From: Henriciella sp.
Lineage (GTDB): Bacteria; Pseudomonadota; Alphaproteobacteria; Caulobacterales; Hyphomonadaceae
Assembly (NCBI RefSeq): GCF_029937755.1
Contig: NZ_JAPYPG010000005.1
Coordinates: forward strand, 186,001-250,000
DNA length: 64,000 nt
Reading direction: 5' to 3'
In this document: piece after piece, positions 27,647-37,971 of the stretch
How the letters are laid out: each line of letters opens with the position of its first letter
Numbering within the stretch: the first letter of the stretch is position 1
Notes under the pieces: model-generated
Told to the model about the DNA's origin: nothing
Seen by the model: the letters and a program-made list of their open reading frames with translations, nothing else
Databases searched by the model: none
Made by a program: the position numbers and the translations under genes

Positions 27647-28534
27647 TTACTCCCCACCACCCAGCGAGTGCACATAGACGGCCAGGGACTTGATGGTCGC
27701 ATCGTCGAGACGCTCACCCCAGGCTGGCATATGCGCATTCCGGGCATTGTAGATTGTGTTGTAGACCTCACGATATTCGCCTCCGAAGAGCCATTCCTGA
27801 TCGGTCAGGTTCGGTGCGCCGACCTTGCGGTCGCCCGTCCCGTTCTCACCGTGGCAGACGGCACATTGTGCGGCAAAAATCTCCTGTCCACGCTCAACCG
27901 CCTCGTCATCGCCAACGTCACGGCCGGAGATATCGAAGACGTAGCTGGCGACATCATCGATCTGGGCGCGTGTGAGAAGACCATCGCGGCCAAAAGCCGG
28001 CATGATGGAAAAGCGGGTTTCCGGGTCTTCCTCATGGCGGATGCCGTGACGCAGCGTGTACTCGATGCCATCGAGCGTGCCCGACCAGAGCCAGATATCG
28101 TCTGCCAGGGTCGGATAGCCCTTGGCGCCACGCCCGCCTGCCCCGTGGCAGGTCGCGCAATTGTCACCGAAGGCACTTTCACCGGCTGCCATGGCGAACT
28201 GCTGCAGCGAGCGGTCGGTCTCGATTTCCTCGAGGCTGGCATCGAGAAGAGCGGTGCCGGCCACTGTGCGTTCAGACCGCAGCTGATCGACCTGCCGGGC
28301 CACATTCACCCGGTCGGATTCGCCAAGCACGCCGCGCGTGTTGGTGCCAAGCCCCGGCAGGGCGGGCAGCGCCGGCATGGCAATCATGTAGACGATCGAG
28401 AAGGCGATCGTGGCGTACCAGATATACAGCCACCAGCGCGGGAGCGGATTGTTCAGCTCCTTGATACCGTCCCATTCATGGCCGGTCGTCTCGACGCCTG
28501 TCGGCTGGTCGATATCCTTGGTGTGATCACTCAT
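27647..28534 (-). CDS. ccoP: cbb3 oxidase subunit III, dihaem cytochrome c
   Basis: From ATG 28534 the protein has 295 residues: a cytoplasmic leader (DGIKELNNPLPRWWLY), one membrane helix, and two cytochrome c domains with CATCHG and CAVCHG haem sites plus Met ligands further on. It transfers electrons to CcoO. The start overlaps the ccoQ gene by eight bases; a longer upstream frame is ignored because it lies within ccoQ. Confidence 0.95.
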   Translation of the reverse strand: MSDHTKDIDQPTGVETTGHEWDGIKELNNPLPRWWLYIWYATIAFSIVYMIAMPALPALPGLGTNTRGVLGESDRVNVARQVDQLRSERTVAGTALLDASLEEIETDRSLQQFAMAAGESAFGDNCATCHGAGGRGAKGYPTLADDIWLWSGTLDGIEYTLRHGIRHEEDPETRFSIMPAFGRDGLLTRAQIDDVASYVFDISGRDVGDDEAVERGQEIFAAQCAVCHGENGTGDRKVGAPNLTDQEWLFGGEYREVYNTIYNARNAHMPAWGERLDDATIKSLAVYVHSLGGGE

Positions 28535-28688
28535 CTCCGGGCTCCCGGTCTTGAAGAGGTAGTTGGGCGGCCTCATCGAAGCGCTTCTGATTGCGCGGCC
28601 AGAGGGCGTAGGCGAGAACGGCAGCGAAGATGACGAAGAAGTAGATCAGGCCACCTGTCTGCGCGAAGCTGGACAGTTTTTCGTACAT
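28527..28688 (-). CDS. ccoQ: cbb3 oxidase small subunit CcoQ
   Basis: The 53-residue protein begins MYEKLSSFAQTGGLIYFFVI and continues with one hydrophobic helix, then LWPRNQKRFDEAAQLPL, the classic CcoQ pattern. CcoQ stabilises the CcoNOP complex, notably against oxygen. The ATG lies nine bases after the ccoO stop with AGGAGG upstream, and the gene overlaps ccoP. Confidence 0.93.
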   Translation of the reverse strand: MYEKLSSFAQTGGLIYFFVIFAAVLAYALWPRNQKRFDEAAQLPLQDREPGDE

Positions 28689-28697
28689 CAGGTCCTC

Positions 28698-29465
28698 CTA
28701 GCGCCGGTTCATCAGGTCTTCGGCTTCGTAGGTGGAGAAATCCACCAGCGTGCCGGTCATCTGAAGGTAAGCCACGAGCGCATCCATTTCGGTGATGCGG
28801 TCGGGGTCGAGGTCGAAATCGCGGATCTGGACCGTGCCGTCACGGCCGGCGGCTTCGGTGTAGCGGGCCACAAGCGCGTCCTGCTCATCGAAATAGATGT
28901 CCGGATCGACCTGTGCCCGGAGATCGATCTCGGCGTTCTCGATCATCTCTTCAGTGTAGGGCACGCCCACCATCTTCAGCGCCTTCAGGTCATGCTCGAT
29001 ATTCTCATAGTCGAGCGACTTCTCGGCCAGGAAGGCATAGGGCGGCATGACCGATTCCGGCACCAGGGCGCGCGGGTCGATCAGGTGGTCGACATGCCAT
29101 TCGTCGGAATACTTGCCGCCAACGCGGGCAAGGTCCGGCCCGGTCCGCTTCGAGCCCCACTGGAAGGGGTGGTCGTACATGGACTCGGCGGCCAGCGAGT
29201 AGTGACCATACCGCTCCACCTCGTCACGCAGCGGACGCACCATCTGTGAGTGGCAGACATAGCAGCCCTCACGGATATAGATGTTGCGGCCAGCCACTTC
29301 GAGCGGGGTGTAGGGGCGCATGCCTTCCACCTTCTCGATGGTGTTCTCCATGTAGAACAGCGGAGCCATCTGGATGATCCCGCCGATCGACACCGTGATA
29401 AGGATGGCGATGGTGAGAATGAGCGAATGGCGTTCAAGAATGCCGTGATTATTCAGAAGTCCCAT
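28698..29465 (-). CDS. ccoO: cbb3 oxidase subunit II, monohaem cytochrome c
   Basis: The 255-residue subunit has an N-terminal membrane anchor ([20 protein letters not shown]) and a single [10 protein letters not shown] haem site. [11 protein letters not shown] supplies the Met ligand region. It passes electrons between CcoP and the haem b of CcoN. Eleven bases separate it from ccoN. Confidence 0.96.
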   Translation of the reverse strand: MGLLNNHGILERHSLILTIAILITVSIGGIIQMAPLFYMENTIEKVEGMRPYTPLEVAGRNIYIREGCYVCHSQMVRPLRDEVERYGHYSLAAESMYDHPFQWGSKRTGPDLARVGGKYSDEWHVDHLIDPRALVPESVMPPYAFLAEKSLDYENIEHDLKALKMVGVPYTEEMIENAEIDLRAQVDPDIYFDEQDALVARYTEAAGRDGTVQIRDFDLDPDRITEMDALVAYLQMTGTLVDFSTYEAEDLMNRR

Positions 29466-29476
29466 GTCTCAGGCCC

Positions 29477-31126
29477 CTATTCGGCAGGTTGGAGTGAGGC
29501 AGCCGCCGGCGGATTACTCACCGCGGGGGCATCAGCCGGCTGGTTGATCCGCTCATGACCAATGGCTGTGCGGACCAGGTTGTAGGCCATGATCAGCGCG
29601 CCGCTGAAGTAGAGCAGACCGCCCGACATGCGGATGATGTAGCTGATATGCTTGGCTTCGACGGTTTCCACGAAGGAGTATTCGAGGAAGCCGAACTCGT
29701 TATAGGCACGCCACATCAGGCCTTCGGTGATCCCGGCGAACCACATCGAGACCATGTAGAAGACGATCCCGATGGTCGCGAGCCAGAAGTGCCACTCGAC
29801 CAGCGCGAGGGAGTACAGGCTTTTACGCTTCCAGAGCCATTGCGTCAGGCAGTAGAGCGCCCCGAAGGAGATAAAGCCAACCCAGCCGAGTGCGCCGGAG
29901 TGCACGTGGCCGATGCCCCATTCGGTGTAGTGGCTGAGCGAGTTCACCGCCCGCACGGACATCAGCGGACCTTCGAAGGTCGACATGCCGTAGAAGGCCA
30001 GCGAGACGACCATCATGCGGACCACCGGATCGGTGCGCAGCTTGTCCCAGGCGCCCGACAGGGTCATCACGCCGTTGATCATGCCGCCCCAGGAAGGCAT
30101 CCACAGCATGATCGAGAAGGTCATGCCCAGCGTCTGCGCCCACTGCGGAAGGGCTGTGTAGTGCAGGTGGTGCGGACCGGCCCAGATATAGATGAAGATC
30201 AGCGACCAGAAGTGGACGATGGAGAGCCGGTATGAATAGACCGGACGCTCGACGCGCTTCGGGATGTAATAATACATGATCGCCAGGAAGCCGGTCGTCA
30301 GGAAGAAGCCGACGGCGTTGTGGCCATACCACCACTGGGTCAGCGCATCCTGAACCCCTGCAAACAGGGCGTAGCTCTTTGCCGAGCCTATAGCGACCGG
30401 CACAGCGAGATTGTTCACGATGTGCAGCATTGCAATCGTCACGATGAAGGACAGATAGAACCAGTTGGCCACATAGATGTGCGGCTCTTTGCGTTTCCAC
30501 AACGTGCCGAGGAAAACCAGCAAATAGGCGACCCAGACGACTGTCAGCCATAGATCGGCATACCATTCCGGCTCAGCATATTCTCTCGATTGGGTGATGC
30601 CCATCAGGTAACCGGTGGCGGCGAGCACGATGAAGAGCTGATAGCCCCAGAAGACGAACCAGGGGAGCATACCGCCGAACAGACGCGCACGGGTCGTGCG
30701 CTGAACGACATGGAAGCTGGTCGCCAGAAGGACGTTACCGCCAAACGCAAAAATCACCGCCGATGTGTGCAGCGGGCGCAGGCGGCCGAAATTGGTGAAG
30801 CCCCATTGCTCGAAATAGAAAAGGTTCGGCCAGGTCAGCTGAAGCGCGATCACGATGCCGACAAGGAAGCCGGCAACACCCCAGAACATGGAGGTAAACA
30901 CGCCGAATTTGACCAGCGTGTCTTCATACTTGGTTTCATCGAAGGGGTCGCGATCCCCCAGTTTCCCGGCCCACAGGCCGATCCCGACCAGCCATGCGGC
31001 GACGGCAAAGAAGAACAAGGTCGCATGGATGCCCATCAGGCGATCCATGGCGTTGCCGGCAATGAAGACGGCAAGTATGGCGAAGACCGCGAGCATGCCG
31101 GCGACAGATGCCGTGCTCGTGTCCAT
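29477..31126 (-). CDS. ccoN: cbb3 cytochrome c oxidase catalytic subunit I
   Basis: The catalytic subunit reduces oxygen at a haem b3-CuB site. The roughly 550-residue protein has some twelve helices; visible metal-ligand regions are [13 protein letters not shown] (haem b His), [21 protein letters not shown] (CuB His and cross-linked Tyr region), [17 protein letters not shown] (CuB His pair), and [12 protein letters not shown] (haem His). ATG 31126 starts just before the first helix; a TTG at 31156 with GGGGAG upstream is a credible alternative adding ten residues. It heads the eight-gene operon. Confidence 0.95.
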   Translation of the reverse strand: MDTSTASVAGMLAVFAILAVFIAGNAMDRLMGIHATLFFFAVAAWLVGIGLWAGKLGDRDPFDETKYEDTLVKFGVFTSMFWGVAGFLVGIVIALQLTWPNLFYFEQWGFTNFGRLRPLHTSAVIFAFGGNVLLATSFHVVQRTTRARLFGGMLPWFVFWGYQLFIVLAATGYLMGITQSREYAEPEWYADLWLTVVWVAYLLVFLGTLWKRKEPHIYVANWFYLSFIVTIAMLHIVNNLAVPVAIGSAKSYALFAGVQDALTQWWYGHNAVGFFLTTGFLAIMYYYIPKRVERPVYSYRLSIVHFWSLIFIYIWAGPHHLHYTALPQWAQTLGMTFSIMLWMPSWGGMINGVMTLSGAWDKLRTDPVVRMMVVSLAFYGMSTFEGPLMSVRAVNSLSHYTEWGIGHVHSGALGWVGFISFGALYCLTQWLWKRKSLYSLALVEWHFWLATIGIVFYMVSMWFAGITEGLMWRAYNEFGFLEYSFVETVEAKHISYIIRMSGGLLYFSGALIMAYNLVRTAIGHERINQPADAPAVSNPPAAASLQPAE

Positions 31127-31320
31127 GCCACCCTTTCGAAGTGTCGTTGCGCTCAATTTCTGCTCCCCAGCTTAATTGCCCTCCGGCCAACAAACCTTCG
31201 GACGGGACTGTGATCAAGGGGGGGATTAAGACAGTTGCGAATTTACGGTTATACGGGCTCTTACGTATGGGCCAGCCTGTCGCAGCGTGGCTTATTCCGC
31301 CTCATCAGGAGGCATCGTCA

Positions 31321-31580
31321 TGTACCGCAAACTCTTCTTCGTTCTGGGCTTTGCCATTGCTGCATTCGCATTACCGCAGGTGCTTGAGCATCATGCCCGC
31401 GCCGAACTCATGCAGCTGGCCTGGTGCTCTTCAAGCGGGAATGCAGCCCCTCAGTCGGGACTGTTTGCCTTCCACTGCATCGCCTGCCCGATTCTGGTTG
31501 CCGGTGTCAGCGCGATGCTGATCAGTCTGGTGATGCCGGTGCGCCGGTTCGGTCTGCGTGTGAAGGAAGCCCGCCTGTAA
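31321..31580 (+). CDS. Small two-helix membrane protein of unknown function
   Basis: ATG at 31321 has GGAGG at a good distance and encodes 86 residues. There is a hydrophobic helix near residues 5-20 (signal or anchor), a short extracytoplasmic loop with Cys (LAWCSSSGNAA), a second helix containing FHCIACPILVAG, then a basic cytoplasmic tail. The CxxCP element in a helix could bind metal or haem, but no family is recognised. It is divergent from ccoN and precedes fixL by 114 bases, so a respiratory link is possible. Confidence 0.6.
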
Positions 31581-31694
31581 TGAGACCGCTCTTCGCCCTC
31601 ATCTGCAGCTTGACCTCCTGCCCCTGCATGGCGCATTGCCGTGCGGGTGAAGTTGGAGGTCTGCGCACTGAGCCGTCAGGAACTCATATACGAT

Positions 31695-32822
31695 ATGGCG
31701 GAGATGGACGTTGACGCGCTCCATCAGCACTTCCGGTCCATCCTTAACTCGGTACCGGATGCCATGGTCGTCATCAATGACGCCGGGATCATCACGGCGT
31801 TCAGCAAGGCGGCTGAGACGCTGTTTGGCTATGGTGCCAACGAGCTTCTGGGCCAGAATGTCAGCATCCTCATGGCGCCAGCCGACAAGGTGCAGCACGA
31901 CAACTACATCAATCGCTACCTGCGCACGGGCGAGCGCCAAATCATCGGCATCGGCCGCACCGTCACCGCGCGCCGCAAGGATGGCTCACTCTTCCCGATC
32001 GACCTCAAGATCGGGGAAGCCAAGATCGGCGAACACTTTCTTTTCACGGCTTTCATGCGCGACCTGACTGAACAGCGGCGCAACGAATCGCGCATGAAGG
32101 CCCTGCAGGCCGAGCTCGTCCACTTTTCGAGGCTGAGTTCTGTCGGCACCATGGCCTCTGCGCTGGCGCATGAGCTGAACCAGCCGCTGACCGTCGTCAC
32201 CAATTATCTCGAAGCCGCGCGTGACCTGCTCGATTCTCCGGATCCGGAGACGCTCGCCATGGTCCAGGAAGCGCTCGCCGAAGCTGCCAAGCAATCGGTG
32301 CGCGCCGGCCAGATCGTACGAAAGCTGCGCGACTATGTCTCCCGGGGCGAGATCGAGAAACGCCCCACCCCGCTCGTTCCCTTGCTCGGGGACGCCGTCG
32401 CCCTTCTGCAGGCGGAGATGGGCAAGCCAGCCAACCGTGTCGAGGTCAGTGTCGGCGAAACCATAACCGACATCATGGCCGACCCGATCCAGATCCAGCA
32501 GGTGGTGATAAACATCGCCCGCAATGCGCTGGAGGCCATGGACGGCCAAGCCGACCCGTGTGTCAGGATAACTGCCGCCCCGGCCAGCGGCGGCTATGTC
32601 ATGATCGCCATTGAGGACAATGGGCCCGGCATCGACAAGGATGTCGCCGATCAGCTCTTCAAGCCGCTCGCCAGTTCCAAGACGACTGGCATGGGCCTCG
32701 GCCTGTCGATATGCAAGACTATTGTGGAAGCCCATGGCGGCACGATCGAAGCCATGCCCGGCGAGGATGGCGGAACCCGTTTCGTATTCACAGTAGAAGG
32801 CCCTGACGATAGCGATGAATGA
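31695..32822 (+). CDS. fixL: Oxygen-sensing histidine kinase FixL
   Basis: The 375-residue sensor has one PAS domain (residues about 10-125) resembling haem-PAS of FixL. A proximal-ligand candidate His68 lies in VQHDNYINRYL, and the following GERQIIGIGRTV carries the Arg that contacts bound oxygen. The kinase part has the H-box SALAHELNQPLT with phospho-acceptor His159, then N-, G1- and G2-boxes (IARNALEAM, EDNGPGI, GMGLGLSI). No membrane segment is present, so it is a soluble FixL. When oxygen falls it should phosphorylate FixJ. The start is uncertain: ATG 31695 lacks a clear Shine-Dalgarno and a GTG at 31641 is in frame. Confidence 0.88.
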   Translation: MAEMDVDALHQHFRSILNSVPDAMVVINDAGIITAFSKAAETLFGYGANELLGQNVSILMAPADKVQHDNYINRYLRTGERQIIGIGRTVTARRKDGSLFPIDLKIGEAKIGEHFLFTAFMRDLTEQRRNESRMKALQAELVHFSRLSSVGTMASALAHELNQPLTVVTNYLEAARDLLDSPDPETLAMVQEALAEAAKQSVRAGQIVRKLRDYVSRGEIEKRPTPLVPLLGDAVALLQAEMGKPANRVEVSVGETITDIMADPIQIQQVVINIARNALEAMDGQADPCVRITAAPASGGYVMIAIEDNGPGIDKDVADQLFKPLASSKTTGMGLGLSICKTIVEAHGGTIEAMPGEDGGTRFVFTVEGPDDSDE

Positions 32823-33435
32823 AGCCGAGAAGCCCCTGATCCATCTCGTCGATGATGATGAGGCCGTACGACATTCCGCCAGCTTCATGCTGCGCCTCTC
32901 CGGCTTTCGCGTGCAGACGCACAAGGATGGCGTGAGCTTTCTCGATGAGCTGAAAACGCTTGAAGACGGCTGCATCCTGCTCGACGTCCAGATGCCGAAA
33001 ATGAACGGCCTCCAGGTCCAGAAGGAACTGAATGTACGCGGCTGCGAAATGCCGGTCGTGGTCCTGACCGGCCATGGCGACGTGTCGGTCGCCGTCCAGG
33101 CCATGAAATCCGGCGCCATCAATTTCGTCGAGAAACCGTACGAAAAGCAGGTCCTGCTGAAGGCTCTCGAAGAAGCGTGTGAGGAAATGCGCAACCGCTC
33201 GCACGGTGCGCTTCAGAAGGCCGACGCTGAAAAGCGCCTCGCTCACCTGACACCGCGCGAAACGGAAGTGCTGGAAGGCCTCGTGGACGGGCTCACCAAC
33301 AAGGCGATTGCCAATACGCTCGACATCTCCCCGCGCACGGTCGAGATTCACCGCGCCAATCTCATGGAGAAGCTCGGCGTCGACAATCTCTCCGGCGCCC
33401 TGCGTCTCGCCTTCGCCGCGGGCCACGGCCAGTAG
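32815..33435 (+). CDS. fixJ: Response regulator FixJ
   Basis: The 206-residue regulator has a receiver domain (acidic pocket VDDDE, phospho-acceptor Asp57 in LLDVQMPKMNGL, Lys in VEKPY) and a LuxR-type helix-turn-helix (LTPRETEVLEGLVDGLTNKA and ISPRTVEIHRANLMEKL). It overlaps fixL by eight bases. FixJ usually activates fixK and thereby the cbb3 operon, which lies divergently beside it. No fixK is in this window. Confidence 0.92.
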   Translation: MNEAEKPLIHLVDDDEAVRHSASFMLRLSGFRVQTHKDGVSFLDELKTLEDGCILLDVQMPKMNGLQVQKELNVRGCEMPVVVLTGHGDVSVAVQAMKSGAINFVEKPYEKQVLLKALEEACEEMRNRSHGALQKADAEKRLAHLTPRETEVLEGLVDGLTNKAIANTLDISPRTVEIHRANLMEKLGVDNLSGALRLAFAAGHGQ

Positions 33436-33538
33436 ACAATTCGCCAGCCTGTGACGCCCCTGCCCTTGCGGGACGGGCTGTCAGCACCACGCCAAACCGC
33501 TATCCAGTCTGAAACACAAAAGACCTGGAGGATCGGAC

Positions 33539-34276
33539 ATGGCTCAGGATACGGATTTCACGGGCAAGACCGTGCTCGTCGTTGGCGGCTCGAGCGGCAT
33601 CGGCAACGGGATCGCGCATGCCTTCATGGAGCGCGGCGCGAAAGTCCATGTCTGGGGAACGCGGCCAAGCGCTGAAGACTATAGCGCCGAGGATGGCAGC
33701 GACCTCACAGGTCTCACCTACACGCAGGTCGATGTCGGCGATCCCGACCAGATCGAAGCGGCCAAACCCAGTTTCGACACGCTTGATGTGCTTGTCCTCT
33801 GCCAGGGGATCGTTGCCTACAAGCGTGCGGAGTTCGACCGACCCGGCTGGGACAAGGTGATGTCCGTCAATCTCGACAGCCTGATGCACTGCTCACGCAA
33901 ATTCAAAACGATGCTTCAGGACACCAAGGGCTCGATCATCATCGTCAGTTCGATCTCCGGCCTGAAAGCGAACATCGGCAACCCGGCCTATGCCGCCTCG
34001 AAGGCCGGCGCGATCAACCTGACGAAGACCCTCGGCCAGGCCTGGGCGCGCGATGGCATCCACGTGAACGGGCTGGCCCCTGGCCTTGTCGACACCAAAC
34101 TTACAAAGGTGACGACCGACAACCCGAAGCGGATGGAGGGCGCGCTTGCCGCCATCCCGGCGGGTCGTGCAGGAGAGCCCTCAGACATGGCCGGCGCGGC
34201 GATCTTCCTCGCCTCGCCGCTCGCCTCCTATGTCTGCGGGCACACGCTTATCGTCGATGGCGGCCTGTCGCTTTAG
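33539..34276 (+). CDS. Short-chain dehydrogenase/reductase
   Basis: This 245-residue classical SDR has an N-terminal cofactor motif VVGGSSGIGNGIA, an NAG-like CQG, the catalytic Ser in IIIVSSISG, and YAASKAG with the Tyr/Lys pair. The C-terminus YVCGHTLIVDGGLSL is like FabG-type enzymes. NADP or NAD preference and substrate are not evident. It stands alone after fixLJ and precedes a palindromic repeat. TGGAGG at -10 supports the ATG at 33539. Confidence 0.88.
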   Translation: MAQDTDFTGKTVLVVGGSSGIGNGIAHAFMERGAKVHVWGTRPSAEDYSAEDGSDLTGLTYTQVDVGDPDQIEAAKPSFDTLDVLVLCQGIVAYKRAEFDRPGWDKVMSVNLDSLMHCSRKFKTMLQDTKGSIIIVSSISGLKANIGNPAYAASKAGAINLTKTLGQAWARDGIHVNGLAPGLVDTKLTKVTTDNPKRMEGALAAIPAGRAGEPSDMAGAAIFLASPLASYVCGHTLIVDGGLSL

Positions 34277-34315
34277 GGGCGCTCGTAGAAAACCGATCCA
34301 CTTCCCTTACGCCGC

Positions 34316-34402
34316 TTTCCCAGCGCAAGCTGGGCCCCATGGCGGTTGAGAGCACACCTGCCAGCCGCCATGGACCCTGACTTTTGTCAGGGAGACGGGA
34401 AA
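34316..34402. repeat. REP-like cluster of nested palindromes
   Basis: Three perfect hairpins lie within 87 bases: CCCAGC-GCAA-GCTGGG (34319-34334), CCATGGCGG (34337-34345) with CCGCCATGG (34365-34373), and CCCTGAC-TTTT-GTCAGGG (34375-34392). TTTCCC and GGGAAA flank the set as an outer stem. It lies between the convergent SDR and mmsB genes. It looks like an intergenic palindromic element and could also terminate both transcripts. Confidence 0.65.
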
Positions 34403-34428
34403 AAGAGCGTTTCAGCCCAATTTCAGAG

Positions 34429-35319
34429 TTAGATCTCGCCCCGGATCCGTTTCATCACGCCGGAGAAGTCGAGTCCGGCATGGCCGTCCTCGTCCAGCTT
34501 CGCATAGATCTCCTCGGCGTGGTGCCCAAGTGGCGTCTCGGCGCCAGCACCTTCGGCTGATGCCAGTGCGAGCTTCAGGTCCTTCAGCATCATCGCGACT
34601 GCGAAGCCCGGCTTGTAGTCGCGGTTCGACGGCGCGGCAGGCACAGGCCCTGGCGCCGGGCAATAGCTTGTCATCGACCAGCACTGGCCGGAGGCGGTCG
34701 ACGAAATGTCGAAGAAGGTCTGCGCATCTAGGCCCAGCTTTTCAGCCAGGTTGAACGCTTCGCAGGTGCCGATCATCGAAATGCCGAGCAGCATGTTGTT
34801 GGCGATCTTGGCGACCTGACCGTTGCCGGCCGCACCCGCATGGAAGACATTCTTCGCCATCTTCTCAAGCACCGGCTTCGCGCGCTCATAGCCCTCTTCC
34901 GGCCCGCCGACCATGAAGGTCAGCGTACCGCCTTCGGCTGCGGCCACGCCGCCCGAGACTGGGGCATCCATATAGGCAAAGCCAGCCTCGTCAGCTTTCT
35001 TCGCCGCCTCGCGGGCCTCTTCGACGGCAATGGTCGAGCAGTCGAGAAAGAGCGTCCCCGGCTTCGCGCTTGCCGCCACGCCATCATCACCGAAGTAGAC
35101 CTGGTGGACGTGCTTGCCGGCGGGCAGCATGGTCACGACGACATCCACATCGGACACCGCATCCTTGATGGACCCCGCTTTCGTCGCGCCAGCGCTGACA
35201 GCCTGCTTCACCGCTTCCTCATTGAGGTCGAAAGCCGTTACCTCAAAGCCGCCCTTGGCGAGGTTGGCGCACATGCCGGAGCCCATATTCCCGAGCCCGA
35301 TGAATGCGAGTTTGGTCAT
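34429..35319 (-). CDS. mmsB: 3-hydroxyisobutyrate dehydrogenase
   Basis: The 296-residue protein oxidises 3-hydroxyisobutyrate to methylmalonate semialdehyde with NAD+ in valine breakdown. The cofactor motif LAFIGLGNMGSGMCANL, DAPVSGGVAAAEGGTLTFMVGG, the catalytic Lys in GNGQVAKIANNMLLG, and the C-terminal KDLKLAL helix are typical. The ATG shares its first base with the end of the preceding hydrolase stop (TGATG), and GGAGA is six bases upstream. It is the last gene of the mmsA unit. Confidence 0.93.
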   Translation of the reverse strand: MTKLAFIGLGNMGSGMCANLAKGGFEVTAFDLNEEAVKQAVSAGATKAGSIKDAVSDVDVVVTMLPAGKHVHQVYFGDDGVAASAKPGTLFLDCSTIAVEEAREAAKKADEAGFAYMDAPVSGGVAAAEGGTLTFMVGGPEEGYERAKPVLEKMAKNVFHAGAAGNGQVAKIANNMLLGISMIGTCEAFNLAEKLGLDAQTFFDISSTASGQCWSMTSYCPAPGPVPAAPSNRDYKPGFAVAMMLKDLKLALASAEGAGAETPLGHHAEEIYAKLDEDGHAGLDFSGVMKRIRGEI

Positions 35320-36353
35320 CACTTGTCTCCGATAAATGTGAGTTCGTCCTCGCCCAGCGACTCGAAGAAGGTGTCGAGGATGATCGGGCGAACCTCGTCG
35401 AGGCTCCCCGGTGTCCAGTCCGGCTTGTTATCCTTGTCGATCAGGACCGCGCGCACACCTTCATGGAAGCTCTTGGTGAGCACCAGCCGTGAGGCGATGC
35501 GGAATTCCATGCGCATGTTCTCGCGGAAATCCTTGCACTTGGCGCCCTCATGCAGCTGGCGATGGGCGATCTTGAGCGTCAGCGGGGACTTCTTCTTCAG
35601 GCCTGCTGCCTGTGCCTTCGCCCAGTCGCTACCGTCTTGCAGGCATTCCATGATGCTTTCGACACTGTCCTTGGCGAAGCAGGCATCGATTTCGGGAATA
35701 TGATCGGTGAAGCTGGCGGAGGCCTCGGTCTTGAGGCCTTCCAGCGCCGAAACGCCGTGTTCGCAGAGCGTGTCGGCGAGGCCTTCCGGCTGCTCGGTAA
35801 AGTGCGTCGCCACACCGACTGCCAGAACGTCCTCCCCCTTGAGCCGCTCACCGGTCAGCGCCAGCCACATGCCAAGCTCACCCGGAAGGCGGGGCAGGAA
35901 CCAGCCGCCGCCGACATCCGGGAACAGGCCGATCCCGCTTTCGGGCATGGCGAACAGCGTGTTCGGGGTCGCGACCCGGTAATCGCCATGCACCGAAATC
36001 CCGACGCCTCCGCCCATGGTCACCCCGTCGATAATTGCGACATAGGGCTTGGGATATTCCTCGATCAGCGTGTTGAGGCGGTATTCGGCAGCGAAGAATT
36101 CGCGCGCTTCCTTGCCATCCTTGGCGCCCGATTCCGCCAGCATGCGGACATCGCCGCCCGCGCAGAAGCCGCGTGTGCCCTCGGCATGATCGACGACGAT
36201 CAGCTCGACACCGTCATCGTCGGCCCACTTGTCGAGCGCATCAATCATACGCTTGCACATGTCGAGATTCAGCGAGTGCAGTGCCTTCGGCCGGTTCAGC
36301 GTGATCCGCCCCGCCTTGCCTTGCTTGCGCGCGATGACTGAAGCTTCCTGCAT
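35319..36353 (-). CDS. 3-hydroxyisobutyryl-CoA hydrolase (crotonase fold)
   Basis: ATG at 36353 with AGGAGA six bases upstream gives 344 residues. Crotonase-fold marks are FCAGGDVRMLAESG (oxyanion hole), DGVTMGGGVGISVHG, and FAMPESGIGLFPDVGGGWFLPRL with the catalytic Glu/Asp of the HIBYL-CoA hydrolase branch. The long C-terminal extension typical of that branch is present. The reaction frees 3-hydroxyisobutyrate for the next enzyme, MmsB. The gene is flanked by mmsA and mmsB. Confidence 0.9.
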   Translation of the reverse strand: MQEASVIARKQGKAGRITLNRPKALHSLNLDMCKRMIDALDKWADDDGVELIVVDHAEGTRGFCAGGDVRMLAESGAKDGKEAREFFAAEYRLNTLIEEYPKPYVAIIDGVTMGGGVGISVHGDYRVATPNTLFAMPESGIGLFPDVGGGWFLPRLPGELGMWLALTGERLKGEDVLAVGVATHFTEQPEGLADTLCEHGVSALEGLKTEASASFTDHIPEIDACFAKDSVESIMECLQDGSDWAKAQAAGLKKKSPLTLKIAHRQLHEGAKCKDFRENMRMEFRIASRLVLTKSFHEGVRAVLIDKDNKPDWTPGSLDEVRPIILDTFFESLGEDELTFIGDK

Positions 36354-36363
36354 GAACTGTCTC

Positions 36364-37860
<1,497 letters not shown>

Positions 37861-37971
37861 GGCTTGCCTCTCCTGGATGTCTGATTGAGCCTGACACTAG
37901 GGGCTGGACCAATGCGGGTCCACAATAAGGTTTGCAGCTGACACCTGCGTTTTTGCAGGCTAACAACAGGC

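Noticed and set aside
26135-28633. Long open frame (832 codons) on the plus strand opposite ccoG and ccoP
   Set aside because: It is the antisense shadow of clearly recognised ccoG/ccoP/ccoQ genes; its translation has no domain pattern.
31205-31225. Possible FixK/FNR half-site (TTGATCACAGTC on the minus strand) before ccoN
   Set aside because: Only one half of TTGA-N6-TCAA is intact; the second half matches two of four bases.
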